From positions 1,612,001-1,676,000 of the forward strand of contig CAJFCV020000005.1 in NCBI GenBank assembly GCA_904066235.2: 64,000 nt of DNA, in the 5' to 3' direction. This DNA comes from Bursaphelenchus xylophilus. Lineage: Eukaryota; Nematoda; Chromadorea; Rhabditida; Aphelenchoididae. The first letter of the stretch is position 1. Each line of letters starts with the position of its first letter. Below the pieces are notes generated by a model. The model was not told the origin of the DNA. It worked only from the letters and a program-made list of their open reading frames with translations, and did not search any database. This document shows positions 1 through 11,390 of the stretch, in pieces. The translations under genes were made by a program, and so were the position numbers.

Positions 1-476
1 CGGAGGCTTTTTTTTCGTAACCACCGTGATGAAATGGTAATTATGACATTTTTTAGGGTAATATGGGGGGTTAAAAAAAAATTTTTTTTACAAAAAAATA
101 AAAAACTTTTTAATTTTTTTTTTATTTAAAATATTAGTATAATCTAGAAATGGCGATTATGACATATTTTAGGATAATATAGGAGGTTAAAAAAATTTTT
201 TTTACACGAAAATAAAAAATTTTTTATATTTTTTTGTTTTTTTTTTTTATTTAAAACATCGTTTTTTTATCTTTGAAATAAAAAAATATTAGTATAATCT
301 AGAAATGGAAATTATGACATATTATAGGGTAATATAGGAGATTTAAAAAAAAAATTTTTTACACAAAAATAAAAATAAAAAAAAAATTATTTTTTTTATT
401 TTATTTTTATTTTTTTTTTTTATTTTTAAACATCATTTTTTGATCTATGAAATAAAAAAATATTGATATAATCTAG
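1..476. repeat. AT-rich tandem repeat, about three units
   Basis: The motif GAAATGG..ATTATGACAT recurs at about 32, 147 and 303. Each copy is followed by a poly-A/poly-T stretch and a TATTAGTATAATCTAG-like end. Units vary from about 115 to 155 bp through differences in homopolymer length. The array may continue off the left edge. No coding potential is seen. Confidence 0.7.
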
Positions 477-1316
477 TTAATGTATATATTCTGGCTTCCT
501 TACAATGAAGCCAAAAAAGTTTTTCAAAAAAAAGTCAACTTACGAAATCGACTGGGCTGTCGATGCTCAGGCTTTGGCGCTGAATATGCTTGTTGTTGGT
601 AGAGTTGAGAGGTCGAGGCTTCCATGTAATCTCGAGGCTGGAAGTGCAAGAGTTTCCGCATTTTTCTGAAAACATAAATTTTGTTTTTTTTTTTATTTTT
701 ATTTATCATGAATAACACGGAAAAAGCAACAAAATTGAAAAAAGTAAAAAATAAAATAATATATTTTTTAATAAAAAAGTAAAAAATAAAATAATATATT
801 TTTTAATAAAAAAAAATAAAAAAATAATATGTTTTTTTAACATAAAAGTTAATAAAAAGATAATATATTTTTTAATAAAAAATAAAAATACAAGAAATAA
901 TATTTTTAAAATTTTTTCGTCTTTTTGAGCAACTCCAATTTCGTAACTTTGCTCTTTTGAGCTGTCCAAAATTGGAAAACAATAATAAAAATGGGCAGTA
1001 AGACAAAACTTTACGGCTTCTCAGAAAACATAATAAGGAAGTCGACCAAAAAAGATGTTTAAAAAATAAAATGCCTGAAAAAAATCTAAACAAAAAACAG
1101 TTCAATTTTTTGTCCTACATTTAAAGGCAGTTTGAAAATAAAAAAAAATCGAAAACAATAAAATAATGCCAAAAAAAATTCACATTTCATTTGCGCGATT
1201 GACCTTCATTTGGTCCATTTACAAAACGGTTTGCCGATTTTTCGGTTGCGCTTTAAACTTCAATGAGAAAACATACTTAATCATTAGCTGAAATGATCAG
1301 GCTAAAAATGGAAAAA
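477..1316. other. AT-rich non-coding stretch
   Basis: Long A and T runs with low-complexity reading frames on the minus strand, rich in Phe, Ile and Lys. No splice-consistent exon, RNA gene or recognisable element is seen. Confidence 0.6.
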
Positions 1317-1324
1317 AGTGTTGA

Positions 1325-1629
1325 GGGGCTAAGGTAGTACAGCCCCCCAGTCCAGTTTAGCCCCCCATGACCCAGTACAAACCCGCTCGTCCATTCTGAA
1401 CCGCAACATTTATTTCAAAGAATTAATCCAAGTTGTATGGTCCAGCACAAGCCCCCTACGTTTTAGAAAAAGCCCCCCTACGTTTTAGATCAAACCCCCA
1501 ACGTAGTAGATCAAACCCCCACTTACATTTTTTGTATTATTCTAATTTGTTCATTATGTGGGGTGTAAAACGGGCAAAACCGTGGGGGTTTGAACTACCT
1601 TTCGTGGGGGGCTGAACTACCGAAGCCCC
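1325..1629. mobile_element. hAT-like MITE with C-run termini
   Basis: The left end GGGGCTAAGGTAGTACAGCC matches the complement of the right end (GGGGCTTCGGTAGTTCAGCC). The element is flanked by an exact 8-bp direct repeat, AGTGTTGA, at 1,317-1,324 and 1,630-1,637. An 8-bp target duplication is typical of the hAT superfamily. At 305 bp with no reading frame it is a non-autonomous element. The inside has repeated CCCCC/GGGGG runs next to TACGTTTTAG-like units. Confidence 0.7.
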
Positions 1630-1746
1630 AGTGTTGAATTTAGCCAACCTTCAAACGAAAAATTTCGGTTATTTTATTTCGAGAGCTAGAAGCCTCGTAT
1701 ATGTTTAAAAAGTGATCTAAGCTTGTGCCAAGGTTTCGTCACAAGG

Positions 1747-2078
1747 TTAGAGCCCCATGATACCACGACGAACCGACGCGATCCATAGTATCGTTAACCC
1801 GAAAAGTCGTAGCGCCATTTTCTTTCTGTCAATCCAAAAAATTTTCTTTTTGCTACTAGACTCAATTTCCCTCGCCCTCGAGCCGCAGGTAGTCGACCCG
1901 GCTCTCTTCGCATTTCCACGCCCCGCCCCCAAAAGCCGTGTCCAATACGCGGCCCAATTGGCAAATTTGCAGAAGAATCGGAGGTCGTCGCGTTTGGCGG
2001 CGAAATTGTTTTTCCAATCAAATAAAGCTTTCCGCCGAAAAAACAAGCGATGACTCGCCGACACAATAACAAAAACAC
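1747..2078. other. GC-rich patch with frames open on both strands
   Basis: Positions about 1,870-2,010 are much more GC-rich than the surroundings. They stay open in one plus frame (98 codons, ending in a basic KAFRRKNKR-type tail) and two minus frames. A possible acceptor (GAGCCGCAG) precedes GTAGTCGACC. I do not recognise a product. It could be an exon of a decayed or unlinked gene or part of a GC-rich transposon. Confidence 0.25.
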
Positions 2079-2273
2079 ACTCTAAAAAATTGCAAAAATT
2101 CGGAAAATGCTCATAATCGCAAACTTTGGGCCGCTAAACCCGTCGCAAAGCGGGCTTAACGGAATGGAGCCGAAGCTGTTTGTAGGGCAAGCTTAGCGGG
2201 CCGAAATCCGGAAGAAAACCGATTGCAATGAGCGCGGGATTACTGTCTAGCTACATCAAAAGCTTTACATTTG

Positions 2274-2470
2274 ACTTATAGATTACGATGTATGGGCGGC
2301 GACGTGACTAAATGGGATGATACGAAGAGAGCCGAAGCCATGTGGAAGGGGGAGGAAGGACGAGGGCGGATGGGGGGAAATATTTGGCAGGGTGTGTGTA
2401 ATGTAATGTAATAAATAGTACGATGAGTGGAGATACAGTAAAACCTATGCGTAACAAAAGTGAGGCCACA
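2274..2470. repeat. Dispersed repeat, copy 1
   Basis: The block with GAGCCGAAGCCATG, GAGGGCGGATGGGG and GAGTGGAGATACAGTAAAA recurs in order at about 6,845-6,965 (GAGCCGAAGCCATCG, GAGGGCGGATGGGGC, GAGTGGGGATACAGTAAAAA). Two diverged copies of one unclassified repeat. Confidence 0.5.
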
Positions 2471-5400
2471 GCCGCCGCAACAGCATTCAACCGGTCGCTG
2501 CGTCCCGCGACGAAACCCGAAAGGACATCGCAATCAACCGAGACGTGGATTTGGAAGGAAAGGAGAATAGTTTTGGAAGTCGCAGCCTGAGCGAGCGGTT
2601 GGCCGTCACGCATCAAAACTGCAACACAATGCCAAAGTTGCCAAAAAAGCGAAAATAAATTTAGTTTCTTCTTCAATTAATTACTCCGTGAAAACGCAAT
2701 TGTTTTGGGTCGTATTTGCGTGAATAAGAAAGTCAGAACAGTATTCTATTTTTTGATTCCTTCTGGGTGCGTAGAATTTTTGTGTTTCGGGATTTTTTAG
2801 GGTTGGAGTGGAACAGGTTTGTAAACTTCTACAAGGTTTTACAAAAAAATGCTACGAAATTAGTAAAAAGCGAATGGATAAGATTGCAGAGCGTGGTAAG
2901 TAGAGTATTATATTTTTTTACGGCCTCCAAATTTTTCAAGAGCAAAAAGTTTTATCGATTTTTTAATTTTGCGGGGTTTTCACCTATTTTTAGTTTTTTG
3001 TTGCATTAAAACTGTTTTGAAGCATGCAAAGGTCCAAAAAATAGATCCAGAATAGTCGGGAAGTCTTGCGGAAGAACAGAGACCTTAACCCGCTACAGTA
3101 CAGAGGTTTTCGATTTTTCAGCTCAGCGCACTTTTCAGAATTTTTCAATTTTCGCCATCAAGATGACGGAATTTCTGGATTCTGAGAACGAATTCTGAAC
3201 CAGCGTCCTTGACTTGCTCTAGAACCACGTTTCGCTTCTCTCTATCGCATTTTGTATTTTATCATTTCGAGATTTTTTGAAATTTTTGGTGTCATGTTTA
3301 ATATCAAAAAATTTAACCTAGGTCGAAATTCAAAAATCCGGTACCCAGTTTGCTCCGAAATGGGATGTAGTATCTTCTGATTTTTTTTCGGCTTCTGAGC
3401 TACGGTGGGATTCTCAAAAAGTTGCATTTTGTTCCATTTTACACTTTTTTTTCGAAAAATCGGCCCTCAGGGCACAGACTTCAAAATTTTCGAATTTTTG
3501 CGTGTGCCATAGCATTCAGCATGCAAAACTACCCTACAGTAGGTATTCGATTTCTAAAATACGACAAATATACGAACGCACTACGCGATTTAAAGTTTTC
3601 GGGGTTTCAAAATTTTTGCACGGTATGTCGAATTTCTCGGAAACTAGAGCGAAATTCAAAAATCTGAAAAATACGGCTCGGTGTATTTTGCCTGGCCATA
3701 ATCAGGCCAAATTTCAGCCGTCTATGCTTACGGCTTCAGGGCGAAAATCGAATCCGGAAAATTTCCCCCGGATTTTCAAAAATTCGAAAAAACGCCCTAA
3801 GGGCGTCAAAGTTCAAATTTCGGGATTCGAAATCAACCCCATCGTGATCAGCATTAAAAACCGGACCAGATAACATGACCGGACAGAATGTCAAGAGAAA
3901 GAGTCCAGAGTTCCTAGAGTTCGCCGCCCAAACGCTCAATGGTAATGTCTTGTATAACGATGAAAGTAAATTAAAATAAGGTAAAATTTACTATAATTGA
4001 GAAAATGTGTTAAAACTTGTTGATTTACACTGGTTATTTCAATGAAAATAAGTTTATTGAATTTCATGAACTTTGACCTTGTTGGTCTACAGGGCGGGAC
4101 GGAAAATTATTCGCAAATGACCATATAAGTGCCTTTCATAGTTTGGAACATGATTTTCAAAGAAACTGGGTGGTTTGACTGGCCTTTTGCCCTTTAAAGT
4201 ACGAAAAAACCCCGATTTTTCGCAAAGTTCATGTTTCGCGCTACTCCACACCGCAGATGAACTTTCAAGAAAACTTCCTGAACAAAAGTTTGTTTTATGA
4301 CCACAACAAACAATCTTATCCATTCGGATTTTTAAATTTTCGTAGAATGTAAAACGTTTTGATGTGGAGCGTGTGGACAATTGGAGTCTATTGAGTGTAT
4401 TGGCCTGCTTGTGTATTGTGGGATTTGGAGGAATAAAGAGGTCATTGGTAACTGTTGGAGTATTGGAGAGCTTGTCTAGGACAGCGTGTTAGGAGACCCG
4501 GTGTCTGATCGTGTAGACGAGGACCGGAGGATCTCTTTCAAATCGCGAGGGACATAAATGTTGTGGAACTTGGATGATTGGGAAAAAGACGATTGGGGAA
4601 ACCGATACGATTATTTTTCATCGATGCAGAGATCGTAATTAGGATAGTCGAGGGTGTGATTTCGAAAATGACATGCATTTTTATGGTTTTTACTTTTTTC
4701 CTTAAGTAGTACTGTAAAGTATAAATTTTTTGAATTTTTTTCATTAATACTCGAATTTAGGGGTTTTCGATGGTGCTGCTTTCACATCAAGAAAAATGAA
4801 TAAGATTTTCGAAATCAGCACCATCAAAATACCCCAAATCGAGGAGAATCTCAGACATTTCTAAACTACAGTCCATACAAGGGCTAATTGAAAAGTAATT
4901 TAAAATAATTGGATTTCCCCGCAAATCCAGTCTCGAAATTCTCTGTAATTGGGGATAAAGACGGCCAAAATAGCACACAAACATCCCTGTTTATTCTACA
5001 AAAGCCTCCGTCTACAATACTCCAATTTGACGTTATAATTAAGTTTTAGAGATTAAAAAGGAACTTGCTGACGAATGAGGCATTTTCGCCGCCGGACAAA
5101 GCAAAAAAGGAACGCGAATCCACCTGTTTGTCTTGACGGTAAATAACAAACATCTCGCTAAGTGAAAGTCAACATAAGTCTCGAGGACAAAAGATTTGCA
5201 AAGATTCACACGCGTATCTGGTGATGTTTGGCGTCCCAACGCACGACAAGGCACGGAGAGCGGACTGCATGGGTTTTGAATCGAAAAAATTGGTAAAATT
5301 TGAGCTTATGGAGCTTCATGAAATCTGATTTAAAAAATTCCCAAAAGCCAGATTTTCGCCTTCGAATATAGTAGCAAAAAGAAAATTTCTCATCACTGCT

Positions 5401-5514
5401 TTGCGACGGATGGAAATTTGATGCGCGAATGCGACTAGGCGAGTCATTTTACCGCGACCAGCGTTCATTATTTTCCCGACAGATCAACATTTTACCGGTT
5501 TAAGAATATTTTAT
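2471..5514. other. Long gene-free stretch
   Basis: No splice-consistent coding region seen on either strand. About 4,600-4,860 contains a diverged copy of the palindromic repeat also found at 49,250-49,470 (shared CTTAAGTAGTA, TTAGGGGTT and TCGAAATCAGCACC pieces). About 5,468-5,484 is a half family C end. The rest is AT-rich with no clear structure. Confidence 0.5.
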
Positions 5515-5663
5515 CAGTCTGTCGGGAAAATAATGAGCACAACGTTGAAAATCCTAGTCGCTGAAGTCAGCAAAAACAAGTTGATTTTGTCGCGACACAA
5601 TTCATTTTCTCGGCAGCGATGCGATTTTTGATGCGACAGAGTCATTATTTTCCCGACAGACTG
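5515..5663. mobile_element. Family C MITE, complete copy
   Basis: Terminal inverted repeats CAGTCTGTCGGGAAAATAAT at the left and its complement at the right, flanked by TA. The 149-bp element is non-coding. The family recurs at 7,005, 36,495, 51,854, 52,923 and 62,848. TA flanks suggest mobilisation by a Tc1/mariner-type transposase. Confidence 0.75.
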
Positions 5664-6134
5664 ATAAATTTTCTTTTAATTGCGGAGTCGCAGAAAATCC
5701 GCAGAACTTTTTCTCCGCGACTAGCATTTCGAAAAGGGTCGCGCTGACAGGAAAATTGCACTGTGCGAAAAAAGGCTTAAAAAAATCTACGCACTTTCTG
5801 GAAAGCCTAGTAAAAACATAAATGGCAAAAGTCACATATTTCCCGAGCTTAGCAAGAAAACAAGGAATGCACTTAAAATCCTTCCGTGTTGTCAGGAAAC
5901 GTGAAATTTTCGAGGGGCGTCATCCACAAAGATTTGGCTCTTCTCGGAATGAGATAATGGGCAAAGGAGCTAAAAACCACGAGATTTGGGTAATTTTTAC
6001 TTTTTTCTAGGGGGGATTACTGTGCTTCAAATAGGGGTAGGTGTTCAATGAGCGGCCCTCAGATTTTTCTGAGATATTGCACGCACATCCGGAGATATGA
6101 CATAGAATAATAATAATAATATAATAATATATGG
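5664..6134. other. Family F-type fragment and unassigned DNA
   Basis: About 5,683-5,730 resembles the right end of a family F element (GCGGAGTCGCAGAAAATCCG, then CCGCGACTAG). A GCACTGTGC palindrome lies near 5,758. No gene seen. Confidence 0.35.
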
Positions 6135-6505
6135 AAATTTCAGCTGTCGCTTTGCAGGAGCCGCTGAGATATTCAAAGATCTTTGCCAACCAGAGAATAC
6201 AAAAAATGTGGAGAGCAGTCAGAGAAAAAACACTTTTTGGCCATAACTTTGGCAGTCTCGTGCGGAAAAATTTGATTTTTTGTAGGAACATTATCCTTTA
6301 CGGTGGAAACAGGCATGAAACTTTTCGTGCCGAAATTCGGCAAAAAGTCCTAAATTTTCGCCGACTTTCGATCTAAAAATCTCGGTTGTTTCTGCAAGAC
6401 GCAAGCTAAGATTCTCGCATACGTCTTAAAAAATATTACTCAAACTTTTTGCCAAGTTTCATCAAAATCTGAGCGTCGCACTAGCAGCAATTCCCCTGTC
6501 AAATG
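6135..6505. mobile_element. Family A element, partial copy
   Basis: Shares the family A core in order: CGCTGAGATATTC, AGAGCAGTCAGAGAAAAA, a GATTTTTTGTAGGAACATTA block, GGCATGAAACTTTTCGTGCC, GCAAGCTAAGATTCTCGCAT, and a GAGCGTCGCACT end. The left terminus is degraded. Confidence 0.6.
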
Positions 6506-6844
6506 ACAATTTGAACTTTGTACTACGAGTCAAAAACATATTTGTCTGTAATGTGCCATATAATTTTCTCGGAAACATGACTTTTCAATTGATAATTGTG
6601 GGGATGGAAGAGGTTAGGAGAGTTTTGTGAGACAGTAAATGCAATAAACACAAGGGAAGTCCAAACGGTTCATATCAAAAAATCCAAAAAAGATTATCAT
6701 TTTTTCCGGCTGTCGCTCGCCGGAAAACATGATAACTTTGTTTTTTGAACTCTACAGAAGTGAAAAATCAAGTCCGGCGAGTGTTTGTCAGTCTGTCGGG
6801 AAAACAATTAGCACTCTGTCGCAGCGAAAATTGGTAATAGAAAG

Positions 6845-6965
6845 GGAGCCGAAGCCATCGGCTCTCTTTTTGTGGAGGAGGTCGAGGGCGGATGGGGCTA
6901 ATATGTATTTAAGGTGGTAGAAGATGCAGAATGAGTGGGGATACAGTAAAAACTCTGCATAGCAT
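6845..6965. repeat. Dispersed repeat, copy 2
   Basis: Partner of 2,274-2,470, with the same ordered blocks. A half family C end (GTCTGTCGGGAAAACAATTA) lies just upstream at about 6,790. Confidence 0.5.
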
Positions 6966-7004
6966 ATCGTAAAGGATCAAAAGATATTGGCATTATATTA
7001 GAAT

Positions 7005-7611
7005 CAGTCCGTCGGGAAAATAATGAGCATTCTGCCGCATCGAAAATCGCATTGGCGCCGAGAAAATGAGTTGTATCGCGGCAAAATCGAAATTTTTTTT
7101 AATTCACAAGGGAAGTACTCCAAGTGCGACGCTCAGATTTTCTTTAAATTTTGAACACACGTCGGGCATGAACTATATAACAATTCCTGAAAGTTTTAGC
7201 TCGCGCTTTTCAGCATCCACCGAGATATTGACCGATCTTTGCCGCCGAGAGAGTACTGTAAAAACGGAGAGTGGACAGAGGGAAAAACATCTTTTGGCCA
7301 TAACTTTGCTTGTTTCGTGCGGAAAAAATTGATTTTTTGTGGAAACATTCCTCTCTATGTTAGAAATAGGCACAAAACTTTTCGTGCCAAAGTTCGGCAA
7401 AAAGTGTCAAATTTCCGCCCACTTTTAATCTAAAAATCTCGATTGTTTCTCCAAAGCGCGAGCTAGGATTCTCGCATATATTTTAGAAAAAATTGTTCTA
7501 AATTTGTGCCAAGTTTCATCAAAATCTGAGCGTCGCACATGGGGCGACGCTTCCCCTGTCAGCGATGCGATCGGTGCAGCGAAATTGTGCTCATTTTTTT
7601 CCCGACAGACT
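7005..7611. mobile_element. Family C MITE split by a family A insertion
   Basis: The left end CAGTCCGTCGGGAAAATAAT at 7,005 and the right end CCCGACAGACTTA at about 7,611 are the family C termini. The inner C sequence (GAGAAAATGAGTTGTATCGCG on the left, AGCGATGCGATCGGTGCAGC on the right) is interrupted by the 456-bp family A element at 7,105-7,560, so A moved after C. Confidence 0.7.
7105..7560. mobile_element. Family A MITE, near-complete, nested in family C
   Basis: The left end AAGGGAAGTACTCCAAGTGC is inverted at the right end (CTGAGCGTCGCACATGG..CTTCCCCTGT). The interior has the usual landmarks: GCTCGCGCTTTTCAG, CCGAGATATTG, TTTGCCGCCGAGAGAG, TTTTGTGGAAACATT, TTCGTGCCAAAGTTCGGC and GCGCGAGCTAGGATTCTCGC. 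No reading frame encodes a transposase, so it is non-autonomous. This is the best copy for a consensus. Confidence 0.75.
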
Positions 7612-9129
7612 TATAATCAGGCCAAAAAATGTAAAAGTTTTAGCCGACGCTGTTTGAAGCCGACAAATTCACCAAATTTTGCTTACTAGATGCAGAAAAA
7701 TAGGACAAAAGGTCAGAAAAAAATTTTTGGTCAAGAAAATCATCTTGTAAAATGAATTAAAAAATCAAAAAATCTCGAATTTCAAATCCAAAAAATCAAA
7801 AAAAATTTTTTTGACTTTCCCAACTGCCCTTTTACGAAATTCAAAATTATTTTTAAAGCAGACAAATCCCGGCTCCACCACGTCCATTACCCGTAACATT
7901 TACCAGTAAATTTTCCGAAATCCCCTCCCGATTAGACTATAGCGGGTTGTGACACAAAGGCGATCTTTTCGTCGGCCGGATTAGCGGCCACAAAACATTC
8001 GGCCGGCTAAAGGTTGTATGGCTGCGGAGGGCGGGCCGAGGAAAGCTTTTTTTCTTTGAGCGAGGCCAAATTGGATTCGTCAAGGAGAAATTTGAGAAAA
8101 ATTGGGAAATATGGGATGAGAAGGCCGGAAAAAAGTTGGGGAATTTTGTGAATTAAAATTTTTAAAACCCTAAAAACAAAAAAAATTTTAAAAATAAAAA
8201 AAAATTTGGCTAGCTGCCCCTGACTAAAAAAACTTTAGCCAAAATTAAACTTTTTGGCGGGTTTTTACTCTATTTTTTACAGCAAATCAATGTCTAAAAA
8301 ATTTTTCTAACTGAGCGTCGCACTTGGAGTACTTCCCCTGTAAGTAAATTCTGAAAATAAAAAAAAATGGCGAGCTGCGCCCTGACAAACTAAATTGAAA
8401 AATGTTTTTCAATGATATTTTTGCCCGATTTTTTACAGAGAACATATTTTGCAGAATTTTTTATACTATTGTCTAAAAGAAAAAATTATTTTTTGGCAAG
8501 CTGCGCCCTGACAAATTAAATTAAAATATGATTTTTAGCAAAATGTGTCTTTCATTATTTTTTTGCAATCAACACTTTCTTCAGATTTTTTTATAATGCC
8601 TATAATAAAAAATATTTTTTTGACAAGCTGCGCCCGATCTCACAAAGAACTACTCAAAGTTTGACGCATAAATCTTGATTAAAGCTTGTACAAATTAGAC
8701 AGAAAATTTTTTTAGGCGGATGCAACGAGACTTTTTAGTACACGCTTTGTAAAATTGTTAGATCGAACATGAAAAAAATGTAATTTCTCGCAATAACTTG
8801 GCAATACTTTTTTGAAGAAAAATTGTTTTCTCAAATGGAAGTATCCCAAACCCAAACACGTGCTATTATCCAACATGAGCTTTGTTTTGTGGAATTCCCA
8901 GACCAGGAAACAAAAACAAAAAACACCGGAAGGACCCGTCAAGAATTGTAGCGTTCAAGCGAGTTGTTCCAATTATGAGAACCTTTGTTTGTTGGAGTTT
9001 GAAAATGAAAAGTGAGGAAATTTTTTGAACGAGTCTACACTATTGATTTTTTGTGGAGACATTACCTTCTACGGTAGAAATCATCATGAAAATTATATGC
9101 CAAAATGCGCAAAAAGTAATATTTTTTTA

Positions 9130-9130
<1 letters not shown>
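7612..9130. other. Gene-free; periodic GCTGCGCCCTGAC motif
   Basis: AGCTGCGCCCTGAC-type motifs recur at about 8,209, 8,374, 8,499 and 8,627 in AT-rich flanks, spaced about 125-165 bp: a degenerate tandem repeat. A short palindrome rich in CGGCCGG lies at about 7,970-8,010. No gene is supported. Confidence 0.4.

Positions 9131-9173
<43 letters not shown>
9131..9173. repeat. (TA)n microsatellite
   Basis: About 40 bp of uninterrupted TA dinucleotides directly abut the left end of the mariner element. TA is the mariner target site, so the microsatellite may have been the insertion site. Confidence 0.9.
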
Positions 9174-9174
<1 letters not shown>

Positions 9175-10411
9175 GTCGTCCAACAAATAATGACCCTCTT
9201 CGAAAAATTTACTTTTTCGGCAAAATTTACCGTAATAACTGCGATCTATTTAATCAAGATAATTATCATGTGCTTGATCACGCTTGTTACAACGTGCCAA
9301 AAAGTTTTTTATGTCTGTAGCTTAGGAACCCCGGCTTCTGGAGCCGACGAAACTTTTGAAGGCCTTTTCAAGGGTGTCTTGATTGTCGAATTCCCTACCA
9401 CTGATGAAACGTGCTAGATTCTTGAACTGATGGTAATGTGTATAGGCCAGCTTTGACAAATAGGCTGGACGAGGGACAGTCTCGTATCTCTATTAAATCG
9501 GCTTATGGAGGGTCATCTTTCAAAGGGGAGGTTCCAGGTAGCCGCAAAGAATTTTTGGACTTCTGCGGCGCATCGTTGAAGACAGACGCTGCCACAAACT
9601 GTCTGTCTGGATACAGTAGAGGATGGTATCTACATTTTGGCCAGCTTTCAAGAAGCTGTATTGTACTATTCCCATGCTGCACTATCAAGAACTAGTCATC
9701 AACTTGTTTTGGGGGGAGTCGGGCTTTGACAAGTGCCGCAGTGTTACCCTCGGAGGACTCCGTTCAGCATATCTGGTTTAGTTGTCCCAGTAGGTCCTCC
9801 TTTCATCAGAGGCAACGATTCGTCCCAGAAAACGGCACGCAAACGCGAGAAATGTAATGCTTCCACTCTTTGCTTTGATCCAATAACATGGGAAAAAGTT
9901 GCCGAGCATTTTTTGAATTCCGTCGACAGCGAATGGTTAGCCGCCGATTATTTCAACAGCCAGACGATGTCAGAGACGCGTTGGCTGTTGATTCTAGGAT
10001 GTTTGTCAACCGACGACCTCAGGGTAAATTGATAAAGTTTGGATTCCGTACTTTATCTTTGGCTCCCTTGCCGTCAAATCGTAATTTTTAAATCCATAGT
10101 TTCACCGTGTTCAGACTCAGAACACACTAGTCGAACATAGCGTTGATACTTTGCTTGCGTAGCTTCTGAAACTTTCGCATCCTGTTTTTGCCCGTAAAAG
10201 ATGACTGCGTGAAACGACTTTTTTTTGATAATTTTCGATTAGGACTAAATTACAGTAATTTGGTCCCAATATGACAAACGATACATCAAACGAAAGCCTG
10301 AAATCTCAGCTACAAAATGTTATAATATTTCGAAATTCCATCATCGCTTGCCTTTTTTAGAGACTTTAAACTTTGCCCCTCTCACAGAGGGTAATTATTT
10401 GTTGGACAACC
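9174..10411 (-). mobile_element. Decayed mariner (DD34D-like) transposon
   Basis: Inverted ends GGTCGTCCAACAAATAATGA and its near-complement at the right (GTAATTATTTGTTGGACAACC) bound about 1.24 kb, the usual length of a full mariner. On the minus strand at about 9,700-9,830 a broken frame reads RIVASDERRTYWDN, resembling the mariner DEKW catalytic segment. Further along, LLESWPKCRYHP..YPD resembles the mariner HPPYSPDL region. Stops and frameshifts separate these pieces, so the transposase is dead. Confidence 0.7.
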
Positions 10412-10945
10412 GTTCTTTAAGAGATTAAAACGCGGTCTAGATAGCTTATTCTTTGTCCTTCGTACCTTGGGATTTCTTATGACATCTTCCCCCCGAATAA
10501 CAACCCAATTAGCTTGAGGATAAGACGGTAATAACCTTATTTTCGTAAATAATTAATTAATCAGCTTCCTTATTCCACTAATTATTCATCCAAATTCGTT
10601 ATAAACATGTTGTCCAAGAGGGCGAAAATCCCCAAAAAATTGTTTATTCGGCCAAGAAAATTAATTATTCAAAATTTTAAAAAAATGAAAAAAAAGATGT
10701 AAAGAGACTTTAAATGTCACTAAATCTGGTTATCACAGTTTGTCCTACTTTTTTCCACTTTGCAAATTCCATTTGACGAATCCAATTTGGCCACCCTCAA
10801 GGCGTCTAATCTACCGTGCAGCTGCGTCTTCGTCATCATGGAAAAGTAAACAAAATAACCGGTGACTAATAAAATTGTAGGCTAATTTACAGGGGAACTA
10901 CTCCAAGTGCGACGCTGAGATGGTGATTGCAAATTGACACAAGTT
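10412..10945. other. AT-rich intergenic DNA
   Basis: No gene. A truncated family A end (GGGGAACTACTCCAAGTGCG) at about 10,890 directly precedes the larger copy at 10,946. Confidence 0.5.
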
Positions 10946-11390
10946 TACAGGGGAAGTACTCCAAGTGCGACGCTCAGATTTTCTTAAAATTTTGAACACA
11001 CGTCGGGCATGAACTAAATGTCAATTCCTGAAAGTCTTAGCTCGCGCTTTTCAGGCACTGCCGAGATATTCACCGATCTTTGCCGCCGAGAGAGCACGCT
11101 AAACGCGGAGAGCAAAGAGAAAAACACTTTTTGGCCATAACTCTGCTAGTTTTGTTGCAAAAAAATTGATTTTTTGTGGATACATTACCGTCTATGGCAG
11201 AAAAAGGCATGAAATTTTTCGTGCCGAAACTCTGTAAAAATTGTTAAAATTTCGCCAACTTTCGATCAAAAAATCCCGGTTCTTTCTGCAAAGCGCGAGC
11301 TAGGATTCTCGCATGCATTTTAGAAAAAATAATTCTAAATATGTACAAGGCTCATAAAAATCTGAGCATCGCACTTGGGGTACTTCCACT
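10946..11390. mobile_element. Family A MITE
   Basis: Starts ACAGGGGAAGTACTCCAAGT and carries the family A landmarks in order, through GCGCGAGCTAGGATTCTCGC to ATCTGAGCATCGCACTTGGG. No coding frame. Confidence 0.7.

Noticed and set aside
2308..2676. 122-codon minus-strand frame as a gene
   Set aside because: It overlaps a dispersed repeat shared with 6,845-6,965 and has no splice-consistent partner or recognisable domain.
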